64,000 nucleotides of DNA from contig PBQA01000006.1 in the NCBI GenBank assembly GCA_002724925.1, forward strand, positions 62,001 through 126,000, written 5' to 3'. The stretch is from Oceanospirillaceae bacterium (lineage in GTDB: Bacteria > Pseudomonadota > Gammaproteobacteria > Pseudomonadales > Oceanobacteraceae). Positions 42,388 through 51,666 of the stretch are shown piece by piece (position 1 is the first letter of the stretch; each line of letters starts with the position of its first letter). The notes under the pieces were generated by a model. It was not told the origin of the DNA. It saw only the letters and a list, made by a program, of their open reading frames with translations, and ran no database searches. Position numbers and translations under genes: made by a program.

Positions 42388-44169
42388 TTACAGGCTGGCG
42401 TGGGTAGCAGTGCCACCAATGAGGTCGCGCTGATAAACATCATCACGGATTTGCAGGCTACCGTTGTCGTCGACCCAGGTCGTCCAGTACATCAGGTGCA
42501 CGGGGACAGGGTCTTTGATACGGATACGGCTGGTGCGGTTGTGGTCGATCGCTTCGTCGATGCGTCCGCGGTGCCAGCCGTCCTGTGACTGAAGTAGTTT
42601 CTCAGCCAGAAGGCGAGGCTTCTCTACCCGGACACAACCTGAGCTGAGTGCTCGCTGATCTTTCGCGAACAGTTCAGGGCTGGATGTATCGTGCAGGTAG
42701 ATACTCTGGTCATTCGGGAACAGGAATTTCACTCTGCCGAGCGCATTCAGTTTCCCCGGACGTTGCACAAAGGTGTAAGGCAGGTTGCGGCCACTGTAGT
42801 TTTTCCAGTTAATCTCGTCAGCGGCTACGTGTACGGCTGAACCGTTGCGCCACTGCAATACATCGAAACCTTTCTGCTTGAGATAGTCAGGGTTGCGCTT
42901 AAGTTTGGGCAGCAGATACGAGCTGGCAATGCGGGGAGGCACGGTCCAGGTCGGGGCGATCTCAATAATACGCATAAGGTCAGTCATGACCGGCGTACGG
43001 CGATCAAGACGGCCGATAATCACTTTCATCTCAAGCTCAGGAGAGCCGCCATTCATCAGACGCATCGAGTAATCGGCCATGTTGACCATGATGTGGCGAT
43101 GGCCAAGATCGCTGGGTAACTGGCGCCAGCGTTTCATGTTCAGGGCGATGCGCTGGGCCGTCTGATAGGGCGGAATATTCAGACGGTCGATGGTTTCTTT
43201 ATTCAGCTCACCCGTGCTTTCAATTTTGTGGCGTTCCTGAAAATTACTGATGGCAGTGCGGATTGGTCCATCGAACAGGTACTCCGGCTTGCTCAGGTCG
43301 GGGCTTTTCTCCCGTGCAGGGGCGCGTAATGTATTCTCGCTCTTATCCCCCAGGAACCAGGCCAGAGTCCCTTTAGGCAGATCGCCGTATTGATCCAGTA
43401 GCCAGCGTAGGTAAGGAACATCAGGATGGCGTTCGCCGGCACTTAACGTCAGCTCGTGTGAAATCGGGCGCCAGCCGCCGCTGCGGTCAATGTCGCGATA
43501 GCGTTTCAGTTCGGCGCGCAGGCGTCGGTATCCGTCGTGCTGAGGTGCCATACCGGCCAGTAGCTCATCCAGTTTATTCTGGCGCACAGACTCATGCAGC
43601 AGAGTGATGATCTGCTCTTCGGTAATGCGGTCTTCGCCCGACAGTACGACCCTGCGCATCGTTGGGTGATCGTTTTCGTCGGCGTTAGGGATCAGCTCGT
43701 TGTTAAGAGCCTGTTCTGCGTAGGTCACGAACGCGTCTGTGAGTAAGACTTCCATCGCAGTCGCCTGCTCGGGCAGATTGGTAAGCTTGCGCATCTCGCG
43801 CTCAAGGGTTTCGAGCGAATAGCCATAGTTGCGCCAGTCGTCGACCGAGGTTTCGCGGAGTAATTCGATGAGTTCCAGTGCTTCCGGGCGCAGTTGATAG
43901 CTGTCCAGCCAGATGGGCTGGTATTTGCGCTTGAGATAGAAGGGCTCCATGTTGCGGATGTGCCGGAGCCTGACTTCACCAGCGACCTTACGGGCGCCTT
44001 CGATCAGCCAGTGCTCCATGTGCTCTTGAGCAACATTGGGCGGCATAAAAGGGCGTGTATGGAGGCTGGCAGCCAGAGCCGCAAACAGCAGCAACACGCA
44101 TACGCCGCCGACAATCAAAGGTACGCGGTGGGTGTGGCTATTAGGTGTTTTGCGTTTTATACACGTCAT
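42388..44169 (-). CDS. L,D-transpeptidase of YcbB (LdtD) type
   Basis: A 593-residue protein anchored by one N-terminal helix (about 20-40), with a large periplasmic part. A peptidoglycan-binding-like segment near residue 300 contains GPIRTAISNFQERH and STGELNKETIDRLN. The YkuD domain follows, and its catalytic motif HDTSSPELFAKDQRALSSGC has Cys as nucleophile, followed by VRVEKP. It forms 3-3 (meso-DAP to meso-DAP) cross-links and supports beta-lactam tolerance and envelope repair in E. coli. Length and domain order match LdtD. It is upstream of the YcbK-like gene by 150 bases, with no intervening gene seen. Confidence 0.9.
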   Translation of the reverse strand: MTCIKRKTPNSHTHRVPLIVGGVCVLLLFAALAASLHTRPFMPPNVAQEHMEHWLIEGARKVAGEVRLRHIRNMEPFYLKRKYQPIWLDSYQLRPEALELIELLRETSVDDWRNYGYSLETLEREMRKLTNLPEQATAMEVLLTDAFVTYAEQALNNELIPNADENDHPTMRRVVLSGEDRITEEQIITLLHESVRQNKLDELLAGMAPQHDGYRRLRAELKRYRDIDRSGGWRPISHELTLSAGERHPDVPYLRWLLDQYGDLPKGTLAWFLGDKSENTLRAPAREKSPDLSKPEYLFDGPIRTAISNFQERHKIESTGELNKETIDRLNIPPYQTAQRIALNMKRWRQLPSDLGHRHIMVNMADYSMRLMNGGSPELEMKVIIGRLDRRTPVMTDLMRIIEIAPTWTVPPRIASSYLLPKLKRNPDYLKQKGFDVLQWRNGSAVHVAADEINWKNYSGRNLPYTFVQRPGKLNALGRVKFLFPNDQSIYLHDTSSPELFAKDQRALSSGCVRVEKPRLLAEKLLQSQDGWHRGRIDEAIDHNRTSRIRIKDPVPVHLMYWTTWVDDNGSLQIRDDVYQRDLIGGTATHASL

Positions 44170-44241
44170 AATTTAAGTATGGACGTGCTTTTCGAACTCG
44201 CTCTCACTCTTGCGTATTTGTTTGTAACAAACGCGGACAGA

Positions 44242-44985
44242 CTACCTGTCTTTAATGGCTAATCTGTAGCTTTTCTCTTCAGTTTTCTGGCCGCGTTCAT
44301 CCCAGGTAATTTCCTGTAAATCGATGTCGTTTCCAGAAGCGAGAATACCGGTACTGCAACGGGTGCCGTACCCGGGTGCGATGATAAACTGCGCGGACAG
44401 CAGGCGCTCCCAGGTAATCGGCACGCCTGTCGCAGGGAGTACCTCATCTGGCCAGGGTTCGCGTCGACTCAGCAGGTTCGCCAGATCGCTATGAGCCTGA
44501 TCCAGCTGGTCTTTTGCCAGTTCAGCCTTGGGCCACGGGCTATTAAGGTGGGCATTACTCAGGCTGTGGCGGCCGGGCTGCAGTAACTCCAGCCGACGTG
44601 TCGGATAATTACTCAGATACCAGAGTTCGCTCGCAGTGCCCGCGAGTAAATTGAACGGCGCATACGCGTCGCCGTCGATGCTATCGAGCCAGCCCTGAGG
44701 AGACAGGGTGGATTCAATAAAACCTTTCACCAGCTCGCCACGCGATTCCGGGTTATCCGGGCCAGCGCCGGGTGCTCGGACGTTGGTCAATGCCGCCCAG
44801 CGGCCAGTATCTCTGACACCCAGCCAGGTGCCACCTTGCTCAAGGTCTTTGCCAGCATAGAGGCCGGGGATGCTTTCCCATGAATGCATTGGCAACGCAG
44901 GACGTTTATAGAATTCATCGCGGTTGGCGCTCAGACGCAGCCACTGCGGTTGACCGGGTTGCCAGTCGAGGACGATTAAGCACAT
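44242..44985 (-). CDS. NRDE/TANGO2 family protein
   Basis: A 247-residue protein starting MCLIVLDW and carrying the family-naming motif SANRDEFYKRP near residue 20. Later come the conserved GGTWLGV (near 52) and LTNVR with the Pro/Gly-rich segment after it. The family includes eukaryotic TANGO2, linked to heme or acyl-CoA handling. Bacterial members are uncharacterised. NRDE proteins begin at MCLI, so the start 44983-44985 is chosen. The frame extends 11 codons to 45018, and no Shine-Dalgarno marks either. Only its family is claimed. Confidence 0.84.
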   Translation of the reverse strand: MCLIVLDWQPGQPQWLRLSANRDEFYKRPALPMHSWESIPGLYAGKDLEQGGTWLGVRDTGRWAALTNVRAPGAGPDNPESRGELVKGFIESTLSPQGWLDSIDGDAYAPFNLLAGTASELWYLSNYPTRRLELLQPGRHSLSNAHLNSPWPKAELAKDQLDQAHSDLANLLSRREPWPDEVLPATGVPITWERLLSAQFIIAPGYGTRCSTGILASGNDIDLQEITWDERGQKTEEKSYRLAIKDR

Positions 44986-45050
44986 AGCGGCAGTGTACAC
45001 CAAGCGCGAATGCTTCATAATGCCGCGACAACGAAGAAGAACAGATCTGT

Positions 45051-45836
45051 ATGACCTTTATACTTTATTTGCTGGTAGGCGCGTTTGCTGGCGTCCTCGC
45101 CGGACTGTTTGGAATCGGCGGGGGCATGGTAATTGTTCCTGTGTTGATTTTCAGTTTCGCAGCTCAGGGTGTTTCTGCTGAAGTGCTCACTCATATGGCC
45201 GTGGCGACCTCTCTGGCCACCATCGTATTTACGTCGCTTAGCTCGGTACGTGAGCACCATCGCAATGGCGCGATCGATTGGTCGCTGGTGCGCAGCATGG
45301 CCGCAGGAATCGTTCTTGGCACAGTGGCGGGTGTCACTTTGATCAGTGAGGTCCCCGGACCGGTATTGCAGAATATTATCGGCGTCTTTGCGCTGTTGCT
45401 GGCACTGAAAATGTTTACTGGCTGGGAGCCTCCGGGCAAGGGAGAGCGCCCCTCTGTTGCTGGCCTTATAAGTGCTGGTGGCGTTGTAGGTTTTGGCTCC
45501 TCTTGGTTTGGCATCGGCGGCGGTACCTTTACTGTCCCCTATTTGTCATGGATGCGCTTCAGTATGCGTCAGGCTGTGGCGACGTCGGCAGCATGCGGTA
45601 TCCCAATCGCACTGACCGGGGCTGTCACCAATATGATTGCGGGACACGGGAATGATCTCTTGCCGCAGTGGTCCACTGGATTTGTCTACTGGCCTGCGGT
45701 TCTTGGTATTGCATTGACCAGTGTACCCTGTGCTCAGATTGGGGCTCGTCTGGCGCACAAGCTGGATGCGGCGCTGCTGAAAAAGCTGTTCGCTGTGTTA
45801 CTCTGCGTCGTCGGAATCCGCTTTATTTTCTTTTAA
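45051..45836 (+). CDS. TauE/SafE-family sulfite or anion exporter
   Basis: A 261-residue inner-membrane protein with about eight helices. The glycine-rich repeats GAFAGVLAGLFGIGGGMVIVP near residue 12 and GFGSSWFGIGGGTFTVPYL near 150 are the paired TSUP signatures. The family exports sulfite, sulfoacetate or other C1-C2 sulfonates, and also unidentified anions. It lies 24 bases upstream of lgt on the same strand and so probably in its transcript, a common placement in gammaproteobacteria. Substrate not inferable. Confidence 0.88.
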   Translation: MTFILYLLVGAFAGVLAGLFGIGGGMVIVPVLIFSFAAQGVSAEVLTHMAVATSLATIVFTSLSSVREHHRNGAIDWSLVRSMAAGIVLGTVAGVTLISEVPGPVLQNIIGVFALLLALKMFTGWEPPGKGERPSVAGLISAGGVVGFGSSWFGIGGGTFTVPYLSWMRFSMRQAVATSAACGIPIALTGAVTNMIAGHGNDLLPQWSTGFVYWPAVLGIALTSVPCAQIGARLAHKLDAALLKKLFAVLLCVVGIRFIFF

Positions 45837-45860
45837 CTGTTTTACTGTCAGGGAAGTACC

Positions 45861-46673
45861 ATGCTGACTTATCCGGATATCAATCCAGTCGCGTTCGAAC
45901 TCGGTTTTATCAAAGTACATTGGTACGGCCTGATGTATCTTGCTGCATTTGCGTCGGCATACCTGCTGGCAACATGGCGCGCTAAACAGCCCGGTAGCGG
46001 CTGGACCACACAGCAGGTCTCGGACCTTATTTTCTACGGTGCCATGGGGGTCGTGATTGGCGGGCGCATGGGTTATGTGCTGTTTTATAACTTCCCGCAG
46101 TTTCTTGAAGACCCGCTTTGGCTGGTCCGTGTCTGGGAAGGGGGCATGTCGTTTCATGGCGGCCTGTTAGGCGTCCTGACCGCTATTCTGATCTTCTGTA
46201 AAATCCATAAAAAAAGCTTCTTTGACGTCGGCGACTTCGGTGCGCCTTTTGTCCCCCTCGGGCTGATGTTCGGTCGCATTGGTAACTTCATTGGTGGTGA
46301 GTTATGGGGGCGTGTTGCTGATCCTGAACATGTGCCTTGGGCGATGGTATTTCCGCGTGCCGACGAGTTTGCTCGTCATCCCTCGCAGCTCTATCAGGCA
46401 GGTTTGGAAGGCTTAATGCTGTTTGTTATTCTCTGGTTTTACTCGTCGCGCCCGCGTCCGCAGAAAGCGGTCAGTGCGATGTTTCTGATTGGTTATGGGG
46501 TTTTCCGTACCATTGCTGAATTTTTCCGGGAGCCGGATGCGCACATCGGCTTTGATATGTTCGGATGGATGACCCGCGGGCAGATGTTGAGCCTGCCAAT
46601 GATCGTATTTGGTCTGATTTTATTGGTCTGGGCCTACCGTAACGGCACAAACAGCGGAGCTAAGAAAGCATGA
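45861..46673 (+). CDS. lgt: Prolipoprotein diacylglyceryl transferase Lgt
   Basis: A 270-residue inner-membrane enzyme transferring diacylglycerol from phosphatidylglycerol to the lipobox Cys. The family shows the start [12 protein letters not shown], then VHWYGLMYL near residue 17 and the catalytic-loop segment [13 protein letters not shown] near 93. The Lgt signature [20 protein letters not shown] follows near 131, and [12 protein letters not shown] occurs near 174. AGGGAAG precedes the ATG. Its last bases overlap the thyA start by four (ATGA). Confidence 0.95.
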   Translation: MLTYPDINPVAFELGFIKVHWYGLMYLAAFASAYLLATWRAKQPGSGWTTQQVSDLIFYGAMGVVIGGRMGYVLFYNFPQFLEDPLWLVRVWEGGMSFHGGLLGVLTAILIFCKIHKKSFFDVGDFGAPFVPLGLMFGRIGNFIGGELWGRVADPEHVPWAMVFPRADEFARHPSQLYQAGLEGLMLFVILWFYSSRPRPQKAVSAMFLIGYGVFRTIAEFFREPDAHIGFDMFGWMTRGQMLSLPMIVFGLILLVWAYRNGTNSGAKKA

Positions 46674-47464
46674 AACAATACCTCGATCTGATGCGTCACG
46701 TGCGCGAACACGGTGTATTTAAAGAGGACCGCACAGGAACGGGTACATACAGCTGTTTCGGATATCAGATGCGCTTTGATCTCAGTGAAGGCTTTCCGCT
46801 GGTCACCACTAAGAAACTGCACCTGCGTTCCATTATTCATGAGCTGCTCTGGTTTCTGAGTGGCGATACCAATATCAGCTACCTGAAAGAGAACGGCGTT
46901 TCTATCTGGGATGAGTGGGCTGACGACGAGGGGAACCTTGGGCCGGTTTACGGTTCGCAGTGGCGTAGCTGGCCAACAGCGGATGGTCGCCATGTCGATC
47001 AGATTACTCAGATCGTCGAACAGATTAAGAACAATCCTGACTCGCGTCGCCTGATCGTCAGCGCCTGGAATGTTGGTGAAATTGAAAATATGGCGTTACC
47101 GCCTTGCCACGCTTTTTTCCAGTTCTATGTTGCTGATGGCAAACTTTCCTGCCAGCTTTATCAGCGCAGCGCCGACATCTTCTTGGGTGTCCCATTCAAT
47201 ATTGCCAGCTACGCTCTTCTGCTGCATATGATGGCTCAGCAATGTGATCTGGAAGTGGGAGACTTTGTCTGGACGGGAGGGGATGTACACTTGTATTCCA
47301 ACCATCTTGAGCAAACAGATCTGCAGTTAAGCCGCGAGCCGCTGCCGCTGCCAAAGCTGGTAATCGAGCGTAAGCCTGAAAGCATTTTCGATTACAAGTT
47401 TGAAGACTTTGTGATCGAAGGCTACGAGTCACACCCTCATATCAAGGCGCCGGTGGCTGTCTGA
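46670..47464 (+). CDS. thyA: Thymidylate synthase
   Basis: A 264-residue enzyme, the exact length of E. coli ThyA, converting dUMP to dTMP with methylene-THF. Folate-binding [10 protein letters not shown] lies at about 18-27, the catalytic Cys is in [11 protein letters not shown] near residue 147, and [16 protein letters not shown] is near 167. The translational overlap with lgt (ATGA) suggests coupling. folA, the next step of the folate cycle, is downstream but separated by a GGDEF/EAL gene. Confidence 0.97.
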   Translation: MKQYLDLMRHVREHGVFKEDRTGTGTYSCFGYQMRFDLSEGFPLVTTKKLHLRSIIHELLWFLSGDTNISYLKENGVSIWDEWADDEGNLGPVYGSQWRSWPTADGRHVDQITQIVEQIKNNPDSRRLIVSAWNVGEIENMALPPCHAFFQFYVADGKLSCQLYQRSADIFLGVPFNIASYALLLHMMAQQCDLEVGDFVWTGGDVHLYSNHLEQTDLQLSREPLPLPKLVIERKPESIFDYKFEDFVIEGYESHPHIKAPVAV

Positions 47465-47600
47465 TATTCTGCTGCGACAAGGCGCCTGTTTTTCGTCGCT
47501 GTTTTTCGTCTGAGAACTGACGCCTGACTTTTGTGTTTCTCCCGGGCTAATACCGGGAGGCCTTCTACACTCTCTGTATACATCACAGGGAGATTCTGTA

Positions 47601-49271
47601 GTGGCCTTTATTAAACCCGTTAAGTTCGAAACCCCAATCGTTTTCTGGCACTCCATTGATGATGCCGAACCGGCTCTGCCAAGCGCCGTTCGGGTGTATC
47701 TGTGTGAGGACGGAAAATCACTCGCCGAAAGCTGGATGGAGTCGGAAGGCGTCATTGTGCTTCATGCATCGACCTACAGTGAGCGGTTGGCTCAGATTCT
47801 CGATTACACTACGCAGGCCCTGCCGGAGGCTCCGCTGGTCGTGATTCTGAATTTTCCGGATATGCGTATGGAGCGGTTGCTGGAGTTGGGTGCTCAGGAA
47901 GTGGTGACGAATCCCGCCGAGCTGATTCCCGCCATCCGTACTGCTGCAACACGCAAGACCCGTGAATGCTCTTTGCGTTCGAATCGTTATCTCGACCCTC
48001 TTACCGGGTTGCCTAACCGCTATTTGTTTCAGGATCGCCTGGAGCATTCACTGGAAGCACACAAGCGTAGCAAGCAGCCGATGGGGTTGGTCATTCTGGA
48101 TCTGGACCATTTTCATAGGCTGAGTGAATCGTTCAGTCATTCAGCCGGGGATGCCGTACTGGCTGAACTGACTCAGCGACTGCGCTCCGTCACCCGCAAG
48201 TCAGACACCCTTGCCCGGATTGGTGGCAACACTTTTGCGTTGATCGCCGAAAACCTCCGCCAGACGCGTAATCTCATTCAGGTCTGTGAAAAGGTCAGCG
48301 CACAACTCGACGCCCCTGTGATCTTTCAGGGAGAGAAAATACAACTTTCTGGCAGCATCGGTGCCGCGTTTGCAGGCGAAGCCGATCACGATGCCGGTAA
48401 CCTTATTCTGCATGCCGAGCAGGTATTGTCGGGTGCGAAGCAGATAGGTCAGAACAGCTATGTTATTTATAACGCACGATCCGCTGAAGATCGGATTCGT
48501 GGAGGGCTTGAGAAAGCGATATATCATGCACTGGATAATCGCCAGATATCCATGGAGTATCAGCCGCAAATGAGTATTGATGGGCAGCGAATATATGGTG
48601 TGGAGGCCCTGATGCGTTGGAATCACCCTGTGTTTGGCGAAGTGCCTCCAGAGCAGTTTATTCCGGTGCTGGAAACCACCGGCCTGATCGAAAAATTCGG
48701 CATGTGGGCGCTCGAAAGTGCCTGCCAGCAGTTCCGGCAGTGGCTTGATGGCGGGTTAATGCCCGACGATGCCAGAGTCTCGGTGAACCTGACATCCCGA
48801 CAGTTCTTTCAACCCGATCTTGCCGATCAGATACTCGGTATTCTTGATGAAATTGGGCTGGCTGGTAAACATCTCACGCTGGAAATTACCGAGGCCATGA
48901 TCATGGAAGGAAGCGACCGTACAGCGGACACACTCGCGCGCTTACGATTTGAGAATATCGCTATCGCCATCGATGACTTCGGCACCGGCTATTCATCGTT
49001 TGCGAATTTACGTACGCTCCCCATTGATTACCTCAAAATTGATCGCGACTTCATTAAGTCTGTTGGAACCAGCAGCGACGATGATGCGATCGCAGGCTCA
49101 ATGATTCATCTTGCTCACAGTCTCAAACTTAAAGTAATTGCCGAAGGTGTCGAGCATGAAACAACGCAATCGCGCCTGGCTGGACTGGGCTGCGATGAAT
49201 GTCAGGGGTATTTATTTTCGAGGCCTCTCGCCGCTGACAGAGTCCCTGATTTTGTAGCGCGCTGCGCCTGA
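47601..49271 (+). CDS. Degenerate GGDEF plus intact EAL domain protein
   Basis: A 556-residue c-di-GMP signalling protein without membrane helices. Residues 1-120 form a receiver-like or unknown N-domain, followed by GGDEF (about 125-290) and EAL (about 300-556). The active site reads GGNTF at 208-212 in place of GGDEF, so cyclase activity is unlikely. The inhibitory RxxD site (RKSD) is kept five residues before it. EAL motifs look intact: EALMRW, SVNLTSRQF, LEITEAM, DDFGTGYSS, DYLKIDRDF, IAEGVEH and CQGYLFSRP. It is therefore probably a phosphodiesterase with c-di-GMP- or GTP-sensing GGDEF. The start is a GTG with AGGGAG upstream. Confidence 0.9.
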   Translation: MAFIKPVKFETPIVFWHSIDDAEPALPSAVRVYLCEDGKSLAESWMESEGVIVLHASTYSERLAQILDYTTQALPEAPLVVILNFPDMRMERLLELGAQEVVTNPAELIPAIRTAATRKTRECSLRSNRYLDPLTGLPNRYLFQDRLEHSLEAHKRSKQPMGLVILDLDHFHRLSESFSHSAGDAVLAELTQRLRSVTRKSDTLARIGGNTFALIAENLRQTRNLIQVCEKVSAQLDAPVIFQGEKIQLSGSIGAAFAGEADHDAGNLILHAEQVLSGAKQIGQNSYVIYNARSAEDRIRGGLEKAIYHALDNRQISMEYQPQMSIDGQRIYGVEALMRWNHPVFGEVPPEQFIPVLETTGLIEKFGMWALESACQQFRQWLDGGLMPDDARVSVNLTSRQFFQPDLADQILGILDEIGLAGKHLTLEITEAMIMEGSDRTADTLARLRFENIAIAIDDFGTGYSSFANLRTLPIDYLKIDRDFIKSVGTSSDDDAIAGSMIHLAHSLKLKVIAEGVEHETTQSRLAGLGCDECQGYLFSRPLAADRVPDFVARCA

Positions 49272-49328
49272 CAATATGGTGCGGCATCGTTATCATAGTC
49301 GCTGAATTTTTAGTGATGAGATTATTCT

Positions 49329-49835
49329 GTGAAGCTCTCTATGATAGTGGCGGTTGCCGAAAATGGTGTGATTGGCCGCAATAACTCACTGCCCTGGTAC
49401 TTGCCGAACGACCTGAAATATTTTAAGCAGACCACCATGGGTAAGCCGGTGATTATGGGGCGCAAGACGTACGAGAGCATTGGTAAGCCGCTCCCCGGAC
49501 GTACGAATATCGTGATTACCCGTCAAGCCGACTACCAACCCGAAGGCGTGAAAGTGGTAAACAGCGTCGAAGCGGCAAAAGAGCTTGCGGAGAGCGTATG
49601 TCTGATCGACGGTCAGGATGAAGCTATGATCATGGGCGGTGCAGAAATTTATGCGCTATCACTGCCTTATACGGATCGATTGTATCTGACCGAAGTGCAT
49701 GCAGACGTTCAAGGGGATGCTTTTTTCCCTGAATACGACAAGAGCCGTTGGCAGGAAGTCGCTCGCGAAGACTTCGCCGCCGAGGGCCCTAACCCATATA
49801 GCTACAGCTTTGTTGTCTATGAGGCGAAGGCCTGA
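49329..49835 (+). CDS. folA: Dihydrofolate reductase
   Basis: A 168-residue NADPH-dependent enzyme regenerating tetrahydrofolate, the target of trimethoprim. It begins KLSMIVAVAENGVIGRNNSL, then PWYLPNDLKYFK with the catalytic acid Asp near residue 28, VIMGRKTYESIGKPLPGRTN near 42 and IMGGAEIYA near 100. The start is a GTG at 49329. It works with thyA, located two genes upstream. Its last 19 bases overlap the 3' end of the opposite-strand SDR gene. Confidence 0.96.
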   Translation: MKLSMIVAVAENGVIGRNNSLPWYLPNDLKYFKQTTMGKPVIMGRKTYESIGKPLPGRTNIVITRQADYQPEGVKVVNSVEAAKELAESVCLIDGQDEAMIMGGAEIYALSLPYTDRLYLTEVHADVQGDAFFPEYDKSRWQEVAREDFAAEGPNPYSYSFVVYEAKA

Positions 49836-50737
49836 CAGAGTTCGGAATCGTCCAGGCCCTGTCGTGCCTTCATCGCTTCCAGGCTGGCTGAAAGTTCGAT
49901 GCGCCAGTCGGGGGGATAAATTCCCAATTCAGGTAATTTTTGCGATATCAACGCGGAGTTATGCGGCCTCGTTGCTCGCGAGCCTGCCTGATTAATCGGT
50001 TTAGGTACCAGGCAGCAGTATTCATCGATCAATCCGAACTTATGAGCCTGCCGCAGAGCCTCACTTGCAAAAAGATACGTGCTTGCCGTCGGAGTGCCTG
50101 CAAAGTGGTACCTACCTCGTGGAATGCGCCCTTGCTCGGCCAGGTTGGCAATCTGCACCATGACTTCTGCTAGTGCGACCGCGGGTGTTGGAGAAACATA
50201 GGCGTCACTGGCGACGTCTACTTTGTGTGATTTACGGGCGTTGGTTAACAAATCGTTGAGTGGGTTTTTTCCAAACTGACTGAATAGCCAGCCAGTACGT
50301 ATGACAATGGCTTTTGCGCAGGTTTCCATCACGGCCTGTTCTCCGGCCAGTTTACTTCGTCCATACTCAGACAAAGGACAGGGTAAGGCACTCTCGGAGT
50401 AAGCGTCAGCCATCCAGCCTGAAAAAACATAGTCTGACGATAAATGAATCAACCAGGCGTCATTGTCGTTGCACCAGCGCGCCAGCGCTGAAGGTGCATG
50501 AGCGTTTACGCTCCACGCGCGTTCAGGCTCTTGCTCGGCTTTATCCAGATGAGTGTAGGCTGCGCAATTAAAGACCACTTGTGGCTTGCTGGCGTTAAGG
50601 ACGCGAGTCATCAGCTTGTCGTTGGTCATGTCTAATGCATTGTGACTGAGCGCTATGATACGGCGTCGCGATTCTCTGAGTTGTTGCTGCAAGCACTGGC
50701 CTACCTGGCCACCCGCACCTGTTATCATCCATGTCAT
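49817..50737 (-). CDS. RmlD-like NAD(P)-dependent sugar-nucleotide reductase
   Basis: A 306-residue extended SDR with N-terminal MITGAGGQVGQCL for NAD(P) binding, SSDYVFSG near residue 102 (Ser/Asp) and the catalytic YGRSK near 127. PTPAVALAEVM and YHFAGTPTAS segments recall RmlD, the dTDP-4-dehydrorhamnose reductase. No other rml or rfb genes lie nearby, so rhamnose synthesis is not established. A related sugar epimerase/reductase role is possible. It is convergent with folA with 19 bases shared. Confidence 0.8.
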   Translation of the reverse strand: MTWMITGAGGQVGQCLQQQLRESRRRIIALSHNALDMTNDKLMTRVLNASKPQVVFNCAAYTHLDKAEQEPERAWSVNAHAPSALARWCNDNDAWLIHLSSDYVFSGWMADAYSESALPCPLSEYGRSKLAGEQAVMETCAKAIVIRTGWLFSQFGKNPLNDLLTNARKSHKVDVASDAYVSPTPAVALAEVMVQIANLAEQGRIPRGRYHFAGTPTASTYLFASEALRQAHKFGLIDEYCCLVPKPINQAGSRATRPHNSALISQKLPELGIYPPDWRIELSASLEAMKARQGLDDSELCQAFAS

Positions 50738-50758
50738 ACCATTCTCCTTCGGTATCTG

Positions 50759-50905
50759 ATGCGTGTTTATTACCTTAAGTTACCAGACCACAAACCTACA
50801 AACAGTGACCATCGGAGCCACCTGGATCACTTTGAGAATTGCAGAGATTGTCAGTTCTTTCTTGCTCGGACAGCAGCGTCTCTCAGGCCTGACAATAATT
50901 TATAG
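50759..50905 (+). CDS. Possible small Cys-containing protein, 48 residues
   Basis: A short frame reads MRVYYLKLPDHKPTNSDHRS, then HLDHFENCRDCQFFLARTAA and a short tail. The CxxC and His cluster could bind metal, but there is no Shine-Dalgarno, and it lies in the leader region of the divergent SDR and cytochrome genes. Listed only because it has a plausible metal-binding pattern. Chance is a real alternative. Confidence 0.2.
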   Translation: MRVYYLKLPDHKPTNSDHRSHLDHFENCRDCQFFLARTAASLRPDNNL

Positions 50906-51003
50906 TCGTGTACGTTAGTTCTGTCAGCTCTGCCGTAGAATACTCGTGAAAAATTTGAAGTCGTCAGCATTTTTCACTCATTCACTTCTATGGAGCAGGA
51001 GTC

Positions 51004-51666
51004 ATGTCTGATAAAACCCATGTATGGGATATATTCACCCGCATTTTCCACTGGGGGCTGGTGGTTTCTCTGGCAGGCGCCTGGCTGAGTGTAGAACAGG
51101 GCTGGATGGACTGGCATCAGACCTTCGGCCTGGCGGCACTCGGACTGATTATTTTTCGTGTGCTGTGGGGCCTTGCTGGGCCTGCTTACGTCAGGTTCAG
51201 TCACTTTATCCGGTCGCCGAGAGCGACACTGAAGTATGCGAGAGATCTTCTCAGAGGACGTGAGTCGCACTACCTCAGTCATAATCCGCTGGGCGCACTG
51301 GCGGTGATCGGTTTGCTGGGGCTCGTTGGTTTTCAGGTGATTTCTGGTTTGTTTGCCACCGACGATGTCTTATTTGAAGGGCCTTTGTTCTCGTGGGTGA
51401 GTTACGACACCAGCCTGTTGCTCACTGAGCTCCACGAAATTTCCTTTAATGTGCTTCTGGGCATCGTTGGCCTGCATATTCTGGCAGTACTGTTTCATCA
51501 GTTCGCGAAAAACGAAAGCTTGCTGCAGGGGATGGTGACAGGCAATAAAAAACCGGGCCGGTATGCTGACGGGCCGGTGAATAAAAAAGCCCGGGCGCCT
51601 GTGTGGGCCGGGCTTTTTTCTGTGGCGCTGGCCGCCGGAGCGGTGGCGCTTTTAATCAGTCTTTGA
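51004..51666 (+). CDS. Diheme cytochrome b (b561-type)
   Basis: A 220-residue inner-membrane cytochrome. It has four central helices with heme-ligand His candidates: His in IFHWGLVVS (about residue 16), HQTFGLAAL (about 39), and two in ELHEISFNVL and GLHILAVLFHQF near 150-165. A fifth, C-terminal helix (about 200-218) is encoded over an embedded terminator hairpin. It resembles the Ni/Fe-hydrogenase/CybB-like b-type subunits that pass electrons to c-type cytochromes. AGGAG precedes the ATG. It is convergent with a cytochrome c gene, overlapping it by 11 bases, so a functional pairing is plausible though on opposite strands. Confidence 0.85.
   Translation: MSDKTHVWDIFTRIFHWGLVVSLAGAWLSVEQGWMDWHQTFGLAALGLIIFRVLWGLAGPAYVRFSHFIRSPRATLKYARDLLRGRESHYLSHNPLGALAVIGLLGLVGFQVISGLFATDDVLFEGPLFSWVSYDTSLLLTELHEISFNVLLGIVGLHILAVLFHQFAKNESLLQGMVTGNKKPGRYADGPVNKKARAPVWAGLFSVALAAGAVALLISL
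51583..51619. terminator. Terminator-like hairpin inside the cytochrome b gene
   Basis: AAAAAAGCCCGG (51583-51594) and CCGGGCTTTTTT (51608-51619) are perfect 12-base arms around 13 bases. It is symmetric, so it has a T run on both strands. It lies 37 bases past the end of the minus-strand cytochrome c gene and thus suits that gene, yet it sits about 50 bases before the stop of the plus-strand cytochrome b. Confidence 0.8.
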
